64,000 bases of DNA. Source: an uncultured Lachnospiraceae bacterium. GTDB lineage: Bacteria > Bacillota_A > Clostridia > Lachnospirales > Lachnospiraceae. The notes beneath the pieces are model-generated. The model ran no database searches. It had not been told where the DNA came from and saw nothing but the letters and a program-made list of their open reading frames with translations. The position numbers and the translations under genes are program-made. The stretch covers positions 62,001-126,000 of the forward strand of contig CADCIU010000003.1 of assembly GCA_902801585.1 (NCBI GenBank), read 5' to 3'. Position 1 is the first letter of the stretch, and every line of letters begins with the position of its first letter. This document shows positions 1 to 9,173 of the stretch, piece by piece.

Positions 1-151
1 TGTCTAAAGCCGCTTTCTTTGTCTGTTCGAACTCGGCTTCATACTGCTTCATTTCTTCCCGGTGGCGCTGCGCCTGTTCCACCGCTCTGCCGCAGTGGGG
101 ACAGAAATGATCGTCCAACGTTACGTCAGCGCCGCAGTACTTACACTTCAT
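1..151 (-). CDS. Zinc-ribbon protein, N-terminal fragment (runs off the window)
   Basis: The reading frame starts at the ATG at 151 and is still open at base 1, so only about 50 residues are visible. They contain two CxxC knuckles (CKYCG near residue 3 and CPHCG near residue 18), a typical short zinc ribbon, followed by a charged helical stretch rich in Glu, Gln, Arg and Lys. It lies 47 bp downstream of another zinc-ribbon protein on the same strand and probably belongs to the same transcript. The function cannot be told from this fragment. Confidence 0.7.
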   Translation of the reverse strand, partial: MKCKYCGADVTLDDHFCPHCGRAVEQAQRHREEMKQYEAEFEQTKKAALD

Positions 152-198
152 ATTTTCACACTATCCTCCATGTCAAAGCGCACTGTGCGAAGACCTTG

Positions 199-1011
199 TC
201 ATCTTCGGTTCTTCAGAAAATCCCTGCATTCACTGATCAGAAAGCTTCCGTGATTTTTCCTCGCCTGTTCCTCCAGACGGCTTCTCTCCTCCTCCGTCAG
301 CGAAAACCTCGACTGCAGGTCCTCTCTGCAGACTGCAGAGCGCTCTCTGATGATCTCCTTGTCTTCCTCAGCCGCTTCTCTCATGTCAAAATACTCAAGT
401 TCCAGTTCATCTCTGAGAAGCATCGCAAGACTGTCCGCGTACTCATCCGACTCCGTCTTCTTCTCCTCGATCATGTGCTCGATCGTCCGGATCTCAGCCT
501 CCGCAAAGCGGATCTCCTTGAGGCCCTCCAGAAGCGGATAGTGCTCCCAGTCATAGATCCCGGAATTCTGGCAGTTCTCATCAAATTCCAGAAGTCCCTC
601 ATAGTCCTTGTTCGCGTACATCTCATCGAGCTTCTTGAAATTCTCCTGTTTCCACAGGTATTCCTCTTTCTGCTCTTTGAGTCTGTTTTCTTCACTGTTT
701 CCCAGGACTGCCCTGTCCACGAAGCGCAGGCCCGCGAACAGAAGCAGTATGATGCCCGCTGTGATCCCGATCCTGCGCAGGATGACGGCAAAATCCCTCG
801 CCGCCTCTTTGGTCTGTCTCCGGTTCTCTTCCCTGATCACGGTCCCCGGAAGGACCTCCAATCGGTCCTTCAGATCATCCAGGTCCTCCAGGTACTCGCT
901 CTCATCCTGATAGTCATCGACAGACCTGCAGTACGGGCAGTGCTTAAGCCCTTCTTTATAAAGCGCTCCGCAATTGGGGCATCTGAGCATACCGGCCGGC
1001 TGTTCTCTCAT
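199..1011 (-). CDS. Zinc-ribbon, single-TM protein of unknown function
   Basis: This 270-residue protein starts at an ATG behind AGAGGATACG. An N-terminal zinc ribbon (CPNCG and CPYC, residues 11-28) is followed by an acidic region, one hydrophobic segment at about residues 84-104 and a long charged, largely helical and probably coiled-coil C-terminal part. The layout suggests a cytoplasmic zinc finger anchored to the membrane with an extracytoplasmic helical domain. It sits 31 bp downstream of the clostripain-like protease and is probably co-transcribed with it. No family name is recognised. Zinc-ribbon plus TM proteins of this sort are common in Clostridia without assigned function. Confidence 0.75.
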   Translation of the reverse strand: MREQPAGMLRCPNCGALYKEGLKHCPYCRSVDDYQDESEYLEDLDDLKDRLEVLPGTVIREENRRQTKEAARDFAVILRRIGITAGIILLLFAGLRFVDRAVLGNSEENRLKEQKEEYLWKQENFKKLDEMYANKDYEGLLEFDENCQNSGIYDWEHYPLLEGLKEIRFAEAEIRTIEHMIEEKKTESDEYADSLAMLLRDELELEYFDMREAAEEDKEIIRERSAVCREDLQSRFSLTEEERSRLEEQARKNHGSFLISECRDFLKNRR

Positions 1012-1042
1012 CGTATCCTCTGTCTTAAATTATCTTTTATAA

Positions 1043-3505
1043 TTATCTCTTTAATGCCTCTGTCCAGTGCTCCGCTCCGTACAGATCCTTGAAGGTATAT
1101 GTGACGATGGTGCTCAAATCTGCATTTCCTGCCGTGATCTCCGTGTCGCTGACCGCAAGCTCTTCCGCCGACTCCTTGATCTCGATCGGCGTTCCCATGA
1201 TGTGTGTATCCTCGAAGGAGCCGTCATAGTTATAGAAATTGCATACGAATTCAATGACATCACCTTTTTCAAGCTCCGTCATCGTCTTTCCGACAACATC
1301 GATCTCTTCCTCTTTGCCGTAATCCGCCGCGATCCCGGCCACATATCCGCTCTCGTGCGCATTATCGAATACGATCACCAGGTTGGAAAGTTCTCCGTTG
1401 ATCAGGCACGGCACGATCCCCGCGATCGTATAATTGGTGCCGTCGTCGAGCGTATCGGTGTGGTAATACGGGACCGGCTGTTTGTTGATGGAGATCCAGT
1501 ATTTTCCCTCGTCCGCGATCAGGTTGCCCTCCTCGTCGAACTCATAGACATTATCTTTGCCCAGATCCGCGTATCCCTTGCCCGTATCGACGAATGTGTT
1601 GAGCTCCAGATCCGTGACCATCTCCCACTGATCCTGGGAAAGCTTGATCTTCTCCTTGCCGTCTTCCTTGACCCATCCCAGCTGCGTGACATCAAAATGC
1701 GTATCCTTGATGTACTGCATCGTATCTTCCTCTGACAGAGCCCTGTCTGAGAGGAAGGAAGAGCCGGAAGAACTCATGCCGGAAACCGAGCTGTAATCTC
1801 CGCCCAGGAACGTTGTGAGCAGCGCGCCGATCAGGTCTTCCGTCCCGCCGCTGTCGAGGCCTGAGAACTGTCCCGCGTAATCACCGAAGAGAGAATCGTA
1901 CGGACTTCCTGTCCCGCCGCTGCCGGCCTGTCCGCTGACCTGAAGGCTCGCGAACTGGCGGATGCAGGCCATATAGTCTGAATCCATACCGATCTCCTGA
2001 TAGGTCTTGGACATGCTGTCCACATATTTGGCACTGCTTCTGTAAGGGAAGTAGATGGATAATCCGTACGCGTTGGCCATGTTTACAGACGTCCGGTTGT
2101 ATTTGACGGCGCTGCGGATCGCTTTGGCCAGGTCCTTCCCTTCCTTGGTGCCCATATTTTCCGCCAGATGCACCATGTCCACCTGGTCGATCCTGGTGCT
2201 GGCCGCAAATTCTCTGGTCTGGTTTCTCGCCTGGGATACCTGCTGGTACTTTTTGTCCGAGATCATGGACGAGACCGATTTGGAGAACTTGCTGAGCTTG
2301 TCGGGAACCGTGTTCTGCAGCTCCGCGAGGTCGATCACGCTGAGCGTCATCTTCTGGCCGGGGCACTTTTTGGCAGTGACCTCGATGAACGAATCGACGA
2401 TCTGCTGTCCGATCTCGGTCGTCGGCATAGAAGTGTTCTTTCCCAGTGCCGTGAGCCAGTCGGTATAATACCAGCCTACGCCGGGCTCCGTCTCTTCCGA
2501 CGCCACCATGTAGTCGCCGTAATCTCCCAGCATCAGGGCTGTCTCCGTCGTCGCCATCAGGCACGCGTCGAAGCCGATGAAGTCAAACTTCACGCCGCCC
2601 TTTTCCAGTGCCTGCCGGATCCCGGAGAGCGTCATGGAGCCGCTGCTTTTGTATTTTTCATCATAGCCGTATCCGCTGACGGATCCGCCGCCGTGATCCC
2701 ACAGGATCAGTTCATAGCGGTCCGCGGGGAAGTTCTTCGCACAATACTGGATATAGCCCGCCAGGTTGTCCGGACTTGTCATGGGAGACGTTCCCGCATT
2801 TTTCTCAAGGCACTTGACGCCGCCGTTCATCACCTGATAGATCTGGTTGACCTTATTGCTGACGATACTGTTGCGCCAGTTGCTGCAGCCTCCCGTAAAT
2901 ACCAGCAGATTGATATTGCTTCCGAACTTGGCCGAAGCCATCTCCTGCAGGTCAGCGGTACCCATTCCGCTCCTGGACTCCAGATCCGTTCCGCACAGGT
3001 AGACCATGATCGTAACGGTATCCTTGCCATTCCCCTTGATCTTCGTGTATTTTTCTCTGGATCCGGACGCGACATTGCTGTCCAGATCTGTATGGGAGGC
3101 ATCCTCACCGTTCCATCCCGTGGAGAGGGAACCGTTGCCGCCGTAATGGCTGTTTGTGTGATTGAAGTTCTCATCTCCCGTACTGGCGGTGTAATCCTCC
3201 TCCGCATTCCAGTTGTTGCCGGTGGGAGAATAGTCGCTGCTGCTTCCCCCGCCTCCAAACAGGCCGCCCAGCGAACCACCGCCGCCCAGCAGCAAAATGA
3301 TGAGGACCACGATCATCGGCAGTCCTCCCATGCCGCGGCCGTTCCGGTTTCCGCCGCCTGATCCGCCTCTGCGCCCGGAGCCTCCTCCGATCTGATCACC
3401 CCTGCCCCCTACAGGGCCGGTTCCCAAACCTTCTTCCCGCATATGAAAGCCGCTTCCGCCTTCGGTTACATTCCGCTTTCTCCCGCGAGGCCTGTTGTCT
3501 GCCAT
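1043..3505 (-). CDS. Membrane-anchored clostripain-family (C11) cysteine peptidase
   Basis: The 820-residue protein begins at an ATG behind AAAGGGGGTAAACC. Residues 1-60 are basic and very Gly-rich, residues about 62-84 form one transmembrane segment, and a Gly/Ser/Asn-rich linker follows. The C11 domain starts near residue 160 (TVTIMVYLCGTDLE). The catalytic dyad is visible: His271 in ILWDHGGG and Cys315 in GFDACL, the arrangement typical of clan CD (caspase-fold) clostripains. The C-terminal 300 residues look like the beta-rich extension of large clostripain-related proteins. The protease domain is predicted outside the membrane. It lies 16 bp after the cysteine synthase gene. Clan CD relatedness to caspases makes its place near TIR and HD/RyR genes notable, but cleavage specificity and role are unknown. 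Confidence 0.9.
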   Translation of the reverse strand: MADNRPRGRKRNVTEGGSGFHMREEGLGTGPVGGRGDQIGGGSGRRGGSGGGNRNGRGMGGLPMIVVLIILLLGGGGSLGGLFGGGGSSSDYSPTGNNWNAEEDYTASTGDENFNHTNSHYGGNGSLSTGWNGEDASHTDLDSNVASGSREKYTKIKGNGKDTVTIMVYLCGTDLESRSGMGTADLQEMASAKFGSNINLLVFTGGCSNWRNSIVSNKVNQIYQVMNGGVKCLEKNAGTSPMTSPDNLAGYIQYCAKNFPADRYELILWDHGGGSVSGYGYDEKYKSSGSMTLSGIRQALEKGGVKFDFIGFDACLMATTETALMLGDYGDYMVASEETEPGVGWYYTDWLTALGKNTSMPTTEIGQQIVDSFIEVTAKKCPGQKMTLSVIDLAELQNTVPDKLSKFSKSVSSMISDKKYQQVSQARNQTREFAASTRIDQVDMVHLAENMGTKEGKDLAKAIRSAVKYNRTSVNMANAYGLSIYFPYRSSAKYVDSMSKTYQEIGMDSDYMACIRQFASLQVSGQAGSGGTGSPYDSLFGDYAGQFSGLDSGGTEDLIGALLTTFLGGDYSSVSGMSSSGSSFLSDRALSEEDTMQYIKDTHFDVTQLGWVKEDGKEKIKLSQDQWEMVTDLELNTFVDTGKGYADLGKDNVYEFDEEGNLIADEGKYWISINKQPVPYYHTDTLDDGTNYTIAGIVPCLINGELSNLVIVFDNAHESGYVAGIAADYGKEEEIDVVGKTMTELEKGDVIEFVCNFYNYDGSFEDTHIMGTPIEIKESAEELAVSDTEITAGNADLSTIVTYTFKDLYGAEHWTEALKR

Positions 3506-3521
3506 GGTTTACCCCCTTTCA

Positions 3522-4451
3522 TCACTCCATAAAGAGTGGCGTTGAAAAATATCTCTCGGCTGTATCCGGCAGCACGGTCACCACCGTCTTTCCCTTGCCG
3601 AGCTTCTTCGCAAGCTTGAGTGCTGCTGCCACATTGGTCCCTGCTGAGATTCCGACCATCAGGCCCTCCTCTCTGGCAAGCCGCCTGGATGTCTCCAGCG
3701 CTTCCTCGTCCGTGACCACATAGATATCGCTGTAGATCTGCTGATTTAAGATCTCCGGAATGATGCCGTCCCCGATTCCCATCTGGAGATGCGTGCCGAC
3801 AGTCCCTCCTGCCAGTATAGCCGCGTTTTCCGGCTCGACGGCCCAGATCTCAATGTCAGGGTACTGCGCCTTGAGGACTTCACCTATGCCGGTGATCGTC
3901 CCGCCTGTTCCGATCCCCGCACAGAAGCCGTCGATCGTTCCCGCAACCTGCGCCATGATCTCCAGCGCCGTGAATTTCTTGTGCGTCATCGTGTTGTTGG
4001 GATTCTCGAACTGCTGGGGAACAAATACCTTCGGGTTTTCCGCTTTCATCCGAAGCGCTGTCCTGAGGCACTCGTCGATGCAGGCTCCGATATCGCCCGC
4101 GTCGTGGATCAGAACGACCTCCGCCCCGTAGTGGCGGACCAGCTTTCTTCTCTCTTCGCTGACGGAATCGGGCATGATGATGATCGTCTTGTAGCCTTTC
4201 ACCGCTCCCACCAGCGCGAGGCCGATCCCCTGATTGCCGCTGGTCGGTTCCACTATGATCGTATCCTTATCCAAAAGGCCCTCTTTTTCTGCCTGTTCGA
4301 TCATATTCAGTGCGGTGCGGGTCTTAATGGATCCGCCCACATTCAGCGCCTCCATTTTCACTAAAACGTCTGCGCTCCCCTCCTCCGGAAGCCTGCTCAG
4401 TCGGATCATAGGTGTGTTTCCGATCGCTTCCAGAATATTATCATAAACCAT
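3522..4451 (-). CDS. cysK: Cysteine synthase (O-acetylserine sulfhydrylase)
   Basis: A 309-residue fold-type II PLP enzyme that makes L-cysteine from O-acetylserine and sulfide in the cytoplasm. The PLP lysine is in GGSIKTRTA, the substrate loop is PTSGNQGIG (Gln replaces the more usual Thr), and the phosphate-binding loop is GTGGTITGIG. Length matches the family. The ATG at 4451 is preferred over the in-frame GTG at 4457 because AGGAGG is 9 bases from the ATG but only 3 from the GTG. It overlaps the 3' end of the GH25 gene by 11 bases, so the two are probably translationally coupled. A metabolic enzyme inside this otherwise signalling/envelope run is unexpected. Confidence 0.93.
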   Translation of the reverse strand: MVYDNILEAIGNTPMIRLSRLPEEGSADVLVKMEALNVGGSIKTRTALNMIEQAEKEGLLDKDTIIVEPTSGNQGIGLALVGAVKGYKTIIIMPDSVSEERRKLVRHYGAEVVLIHDAGDIGACIDECLRTALRMKAENPKVFVPQQFENPNNTMTHKKFTALEIMAQVAGTIDGFCAGIGTGGTITGIGEVLKAQYPDIEIWAVEPENAAILAGGTVGTHLQMGIGDGIIPEILNQQIYSDIYVVTDEEALETSRRLAREEGLMVGISAGTNVAAALKLAKKLGKGKTVVTVLPDTAERYFSTPLFME

Positions 4452-5277
4452 TTCCACGGCCCTCCTTTAACAGTTCTTTATTCTCTGAAATGCTGATTCT
4501 GTCTTCTTCTTTCTGCTCATAGGCGATCGCGGTTTTGTCCGCTTCGATCACGAGGTCTTCGATCCGGATCCCTCTGTTGAGAACGTTTAAGTCTATGTAG
4601 CGCTCTCCGCCTTCATAGCCCTCCAGCTCCCCGGTATCACAGTACTGCCAGATCGTCCACTTGTTCCCTGCTTCAAATGCGGCCGGATAATACACGCTTC
4701 TGATCCAGCGCGGATATCCGCCAAAATACGGCTCTATGTACTTCTCATAGATGTCCCTGGAGCAATAGATCACAGGTCTTACATGATACTTCTTCTCCAG
4801 TACATCAATAAATGCGCTCAGCTCCCGGACGACGTCCCCGGTGTCCGGCGGATTTGACTTTTTGTCTCCGTAGTATTCCACGTCGACCGCCGGGATCAGT
4901 TTCCCTTCCAGCTCTCCCACCGTGCTGATATAGTTTTCCGCCTGTTTCCCTCCCGGACTGTCAAAAGAAAAGAAGTGATATGCCCCCGCGGGAATGCCGC
5001 TTTCCTCCGCGCTCTCCCAGTTCTGCGCGAATCTGCTGTCGACATGTCCGCTTCCTTCCGTCGCTTTTATATATATAAAGGAGATTCCCTGCTCCTTGAG
5101 CTTTTCCATATCAACGTCTGCCTGATATTCCGAGATATCAGCGCCGACCACGTCCTGACGGGAGATGACCCATCGGTTGATCTGCAGCCTTTTCGTTTTC
5201 ACCAAAAAGAACATAAGCAGCAGCAGACACACTGCCGCTGCCACAACTGCTCCCGTCTGTATGATTGTTTTCTTCAT
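4441..5277 (-). CDS. Membrane-anchored GH25 muramidase (lysozyme-like)
   Basis: The 278-residue protein has an N-terminal hydrophobic anchor or signal segment (about residues 8-26) and then a glycoside hydrolase family 25 domain. Family motifs visible are GADISEYQADVD at the first strand and the catalytic DxE in AVDVEYY; the domain ends with DLNVLNRG. GH25 enzymes cleave the MurNAc-GlcNAc bond of peptidoglycan. The start ATG follows GAGGACGGA. About 35 charged residues follow the domain. A -10-like TATACT upstream (5336-5341) hints that a transcript may begin here, but no convincing -35 was seen. Confidence 0.88.
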   Translation of the reverse strand: MKKTIIQTGAVVAAAVCLLLLMFFLVKTKRLQINRWVISRQDVVGADISEYQADVDMEKLKEQGISFIYIKATEGSGHVDSRFAQNWESAEESGIPAGAYHFFSFDSPGGKQAENYISTVGELEGKLIPAVDVEYYGDKKSNPPDTGDVVRELSAFIDVLEKKYHVRPVIYCSRDIYEKYIEPYFGGYPRWIRSVYYPAAFEAGNKWTIWQYCDTGELEGYEGGERYIDLNVLNRGIRIEDLVIEADKTAIAYEQKEEDRISISENKELLKEGRGNGL

Positions 5278-5371
5278 TCCGTCCTCATCCGTCTGTATTT
5301 ATGCGGAAAGCCTGTCTTCCGCGCAATCCTAATTCAGTATACACGAATTTAAGAGATTTTGGGTGTGAATC

Positions 5372-6886
5372 TTATGTGTTCGGTCCCCCGGATCCGTCTT
5401 TTGTGCCGGAATCGCTCTCAAATTTCAATACGTCGCTGATCCACTGCTCCGTGATCGGTTCCTCATGCATCGTCATCATGTCCTGCAGATTGATGTGCTG
5501 CTTCATCTCATCCCTCTTCGGCACCGAATAGTGTTCCAGGATCGGGATCAGAATGAGCGCCGCGACGCCTGTCGTAAATCCGCCGTTGTACAGCATAAGA
5601 CCTCCATGCAGAGCAGACGTCGCCGTGCACAAAGAGGCGCAGAGCGCTCCCGCTGCCAGGCCCGCGACAACACCGTAACGCCCCACAAGAGGACAAAGTC
5701 CTGTCGCAAAGGCCACGCTGTTGAGATATGCCTGTGTCGAGATCGTCCACTCGCTGTTTCCGCCGATCAGGTGGTTGAAACCCGTGGATAACAGGGAGAG
5801 CATAGGAAATCCCAAAAAGATGGGCCACACATTACTGACATGCTGTCCCATTGCCGTAAAGGTCAGCGCCGCGAAAATGACGCCGTATGTCGGGCCCGTA
5901 AACCCGGCGCCCTCCGTGAGCACGACCGCCAGATTCAGATACAGCAAAAACAGAAGACCGTAAAGACCGGCGTTCATCAGGCAGATCTCCATGCCGTACT
6001 TTTCCGCGAAATTGCTCTGATAGCCGGTGTCCGAGAACAGGACCTCCAGCCCCTTGAAACTCCATCCGTTCAGGAACCACCCCGCTGCAATGAAAGAGCA
6101 GAACAGCAGTATAAAGTAAGTGTTTCCGAATGCCCGGAAGGATCTGCCGAAATGATCGTAGACAGGGTTTGTGACGATCAACTTGTAAGGTGCCGGCACC
6201 CCCATGGTCTTGTAGAGAAAGTTATACATCAAAAATCCGAGTATTCCGTAAGCGAGTCCGCCGTTATAAAGATTATATCCCTTGTGCCAGGCCTTTGCAC
6301 CGGGCAGGATCGCCGGAGCGACAAAGGCGATAAAGAGCAGAAATCCGGCGGTCAGCATCACGCCGTTGGGCGTCAGTGTGGGCTCTCCCGGAACGAATGT
6401 CTCCCCCTGGGTATACCGAAAGAGCAGCTCACTGACAAACGGGCTGAAGCACGTGGCGAACATGCACACGTGGAGATTGTTGTTAAAATCCAGCTTTTTG
6501 TAATACAGATAACCAAACGGCGCAAAAAAGCAGGGAAGCATATTCAGCAGGTTCAGCCCGTAAAAACAGTGAGCGATCACAAGGAAGTATCCCGCCAATG
6601 TGTTGACGTGGGAGGGGCCGGGCAAAAAATGCATAAAGCATGCCATCGTCAGGCCGCACAGACCCGCATTGAGAAAAGCCGCCGGCATGCTCCCCATCAT
6701 AAAATAGTCCGTCACGAGCGGCCCGGGCGTCGTCAGGATATGAAACAGATCCCGGGGAAGCGCGGATAGTGTCCCCGTGTAAATGACTCCCGCGACGCAC
6801 CCCAGAATGAGCGCACCGGAAATACCAAAGGCCATTGCGTCGATGATCCTGCTGTTTCTCTCTTTTCTGGACATCCCCTTCTCCAT
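5372..6886 (-). CDS. DUF1576-type polytopic membrane protein
   Basis: The 504-residue protein is almost entirely hydrophobic, with roughly a dozen transmembrane segments and a short soluble C-terminal tail. Two internally similar stretches each contain an LYNGG motif (KGYNLYNGGLAYG and GGLMLYNGGFTTG), which fits my recollection that DUF1576 proteins carry two copies of a repeated unit. The role of the family is unknown. Its ATG shares one base with the TGA of the TIR-TPR gene (TGATG), indicating translational coupling. If the upstream genes form a signalling or defence system, this is the natural membrane effector, transporter or sensor candidate; that is inference from order only. Confidence 0.7.
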   Translation of the reverse strand: MEKGMSRKERNSRIIDAMAFGISGALILGCVAGVIYTGTLSALPRDLFHILTTPGPLVTDYFMMGSMPAAFLNAGLCGLTMACFMHFLPGPSHVNTLAGYFLVIAHCFYGLNLLNMLPCFFAPFGYLYYKKLDFNNNLHVCMFATCFSPFVSELLFRYTQGETFVPGEPTLTPNGVMLTAGFLLFIAFVAPAILPGAKAWHKGYNLYNGGLAYGILGFLMYNFLYKTMGVPAPYKLIVTNPVYDHFGRSFRAFGNTYFILLFCSFIAAGWFLNGWSFKGLEVLFSDTGYQSNFAEKYGMEICLMNAGLYGLLFLLYLNLAVVLTEGAGFTGPTYGVIFAALTFTAMGQHVSNVWPIFLGFPMLSLLSTGFNHLIGGNSEWTISTQAYLNSVAFATGLCPLVGRYGVVAGLAAGALCASLCTATSALHGGLMLYNGGFTTGVAALILIPILEHYSVPKRDEMKQHINLQDMMTMHEEPITEQWISDVLKFESDSGTKDGSGGPNT

Positions 6887-9126
6887 CAGTCTCTCAGCCT
6901 CTTTTCCGCCATTTCTTTATAGGTCTTAAACTCCGGGTCCTTCTCACAGAGCCTGCACCAGATCTGCCATGCTTTCCTGGGTATTTCCCTGTCATCCGAT
7001 ACACCCGCAAGATTATAATAGGTCACTGCCAGCGCATGTGCCGCCGAGACCGTTTTCTCCGTCTCATACAGCTTTTCCCTCAAAGCAGCTGCTTTCTCAT
7101 ATTGTCTTTTCGCCTCTTCCCTGTCTCCCAGCTTCTTCTTTGCGGATGCCAGCTTTTCGCATCCGGCTGCCCGGTGATCCCTGTAGTGCATGGCTCCCGT
7201 TTTTTCCAGGTTCTCTTCAAACAAAAGGCAGGCCTCTTCATAACACTCGGCCGCGCGCTCGGGCTCTCCCGTCTTTGCGTATATATCACCGACTTTTACA
7301 AGACTGACGGCATAATCATCTTTAGCCTGAGGCGTCTTGACCTCTTTGGCAAGGATCCGGTCCATATCCAGCGCTTTTAAGTAATAATTCTGTGCGCGCG
7401 CATAATCCTTCGCCGATTTGTACACATTTCCGAGCTTGGTCAGAACATAAGAGTAATCTCTGCGCGCGGTGTGCGAGTAAGGCGCTTCCGCGCTCAGCTG
7501 CTGCCGGATCAGGATCGTCCGTTCGTAATACTCCCGGCTCTTTTTCAGGTCTCCCCTCTTTCTGTACAGGTCTCCCAGACGCTCATAGCTGATCGACAGG
7601 TCTCTGCGCGCCCTCGCCGTGCCGATCTCCGCCGCCAGCTTCTCATATGTTCTGCACGCCATGTCAAAACACTGCTCTGCCTTTGCATAATCCCGGCCTT
7701 TCATGTACAAAGCGCCGAGCCTTCCCCGGATCAGGGCGATGTCCCTTGTCTGTTCACGGATGCCGACCTCCTGCTCCAGCTCTCCGCTGAAAGCAAGCGC
7801 CCCTTCGGCGGCGCTGATGGCACCCTTTACGTCGCCGGCTTCCTCTTTGAGCGTCGACAATTTCCGCAGCGCTTTGAAGTACTTCGTTCCGTACCCTTTG
7901 TGCTCGTCCGGATCGTGGTGCTTTTCATATTCCTGCCTGTACTGGCCCGCCAGTTTCTCCTGCCAGAAGACAGCTCCGAGCGGATCGACGGCAACGCCGT
8001 CGCCGTCTCTGTACATGTCCGCCAGTTTGGCCGTGGCCTCCGTGCAGGGCTTTGGGTCCTCCGCGGCGCTCCTTATCAGTTTCAGGCCTCTCTCCCGGTT
8101 GACTTCCACATCGATCCCGCAAAGATACGCGAGACCGATAAAGAATCTGTGGTCCGCACTGCCGTCGTTCTCTTTTTTGGCAATTCTGTCAAGGGCGTCT
8201 ATAAAGGCCTTGTTCATCTCATCCTTCAGATATTCATTCCTGAGATCGTCGATCTTGGTGTATTTGAACTCCTCGTGCCCTTCAAGATTTTTCTCGTCGA
8301 TGCGCCAGTCCTGCCGGTCCTTATCATACATTTCGACGGGGATGACTTCAAAGCGCTTGTCATCCTCTTTTCTGTCCATTGCCATGGGGTATTCGACCCG
8401 CATGACATAATTGCCCTTCTCCTCCAGATGCGGAGTGACGGCCATGGCGAAGAGACTGCTCTTCTTAAATGCGTCCTCGATCGCTTCGTTGAACCCCTCG
8501 CCGGGCACCAGATATTCGTCATACCAGATCGCGATATCCCGGTAATCTTCGTTGTCGTGGATCAGGCGCATCAGTCTCTGCGCATACTTCCTGTCCTTTT
8601 TCCGATAGCTCAGAAACACATAGGCATCAAACGCCGCGCGGACCTTCCTGGCCTGTTCGTCGCCGATCAGGACTGCGTTCAGAAATGTCTTAAGGACATC
8701 TTTGTAGGGTGTGGCAGTCGGATCCGTCACATACCGTGTGACGACCTGGATCTTGGCGCAGGTATCGCTGAACTTATATCCCAGCCCGCTCTCCAGCATG
8801 ATCGGCAGGATGGGGATGTGCCGTTCGATCGCAAAGGGAAGTTCCAGGCTCCTTGCTCTGTTCTCTTTCTCCAGGAAGGTTGTCGTGACAGCAAATACGA
8901 ACAGCTGCATATCCCCCATGATCTCTTCGAATTCTCTTTGCTCTTCCTCGCTGCCGGGCATCCGCGACGGGTCCGGATCATACCAGACGGCGCAGTCCGA
9001 GATCTCCAGGATGTCATCCGAGAGCAGGGGAAATGCCCCGGCAAAATCGTCCGGATGGCAGGCAAAATATACTTTGGGCTTGCCCTGGGGATCGCCCATT
9101 TCATTTGTCTTATATTTCAGATCCAT
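6886..9126 (-). CDS. TIR-domain protein with Sel1-like and TPR repeats
   Basis: The 746-residue protein has three parts. Residues 17-150 resemble a degenerate TIR-like fold (KVYFACHPDD start). Residues 166-300 form a clear bacterial TIR domain: AYVFLSYRKKDRKYAQRL, then WYDEYLVPGEGFNEAIEDAF, where Glu214 occupies the position of the NAD-cleaving glutamate, and the later RVEYPMA. Residues about 325-400 look Sel1-like (ADMYRDGDGVAVDP). Residues about 430-740 are tandem tetratricopeptide repeats. Bacterial TIR domains often cleave NAD+ and may make cyclic ADP-ribose isomers; TPR arrays usually sense or scaffold. It is placed between the HD/RyR gene (47 bp upstream) and the DUF1576 gene (1-base overlap), so the three probably form one operon. 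Confidence 0.88.
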   Translation of the reverse strand: MDLKYKTNEMGDPQGKPKVYFACHPDDFAGAFPLLSDDILEISDCAVWYDPDPSRMPGSEEEQREFEEIMGDMQLFVFAVTTTFLEKENRARSLELPFAIERHIPILPIMLESGLGYKFSDTCAKIQVVTRYVTDPTATPYKDVLKTFLNAVLIGDEQARKVRAAFDAYVFLSYRKKDRKYAQRLMRLIHDNEDYRDIAIWYDEYLVPGEGFNEAIEDAFKKSSLFAMAVTPHLEEKGNYVMRVEYPMAMDRKEDDKRFEVIPVEMYDKDRQDWRIDEKNLEGHEEFKYTKIDDLRNEYLKDEMNKAFIDALDRIAKKENDGSADHRFFIGLAYLCGIDVEVNRERGLKLIRSAAEDPKPCTEATAKLADMYRDGDGVAVDPLGAVFWQEKLAGQYRQEYEKHHDPDEHKGYGTKYFKALRKLSTLKEEAGDVKGAISAAEGALAFSGELEQEVGIREQTRDIALIRGRLGALYMKGRDYAKAEQCFDMACRTYEKLAAEIGTARARRDLSISYERLGDLYRKRGDLKKSREYYERTILIRQQLSAEAPYSHTARRDYSYVLTKLGNVYKSAKDYARAQNYYLKALDMDRILAKEVKTPQAKDDYAVSLVKVGDIYAKTGEPERAAECYEEACLLFEENLEKTGAMHYRDHRAAGCEKLASAKKKLGDREEAKRQYEKAAALREKLYETEKTVSAAHALAVTYYNLAGVSDDREIPRKAWQIWCRLCEKDPEFKTYKEMAEKRLRD

Positions 9127-9173
9127 ACTGACCTCTTTTCCGAAGCGCGGCGCTTCTTAAAGGTTGTGCGCGT

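Noticed and set aside
2168..3361. 397-codon plus-strand open frame opposite the C11 protease
   Set aside because: Antisense of a clear clostripain with catalytic His and Cys; residue composition (many Arg, His, Val) is shadow-like.
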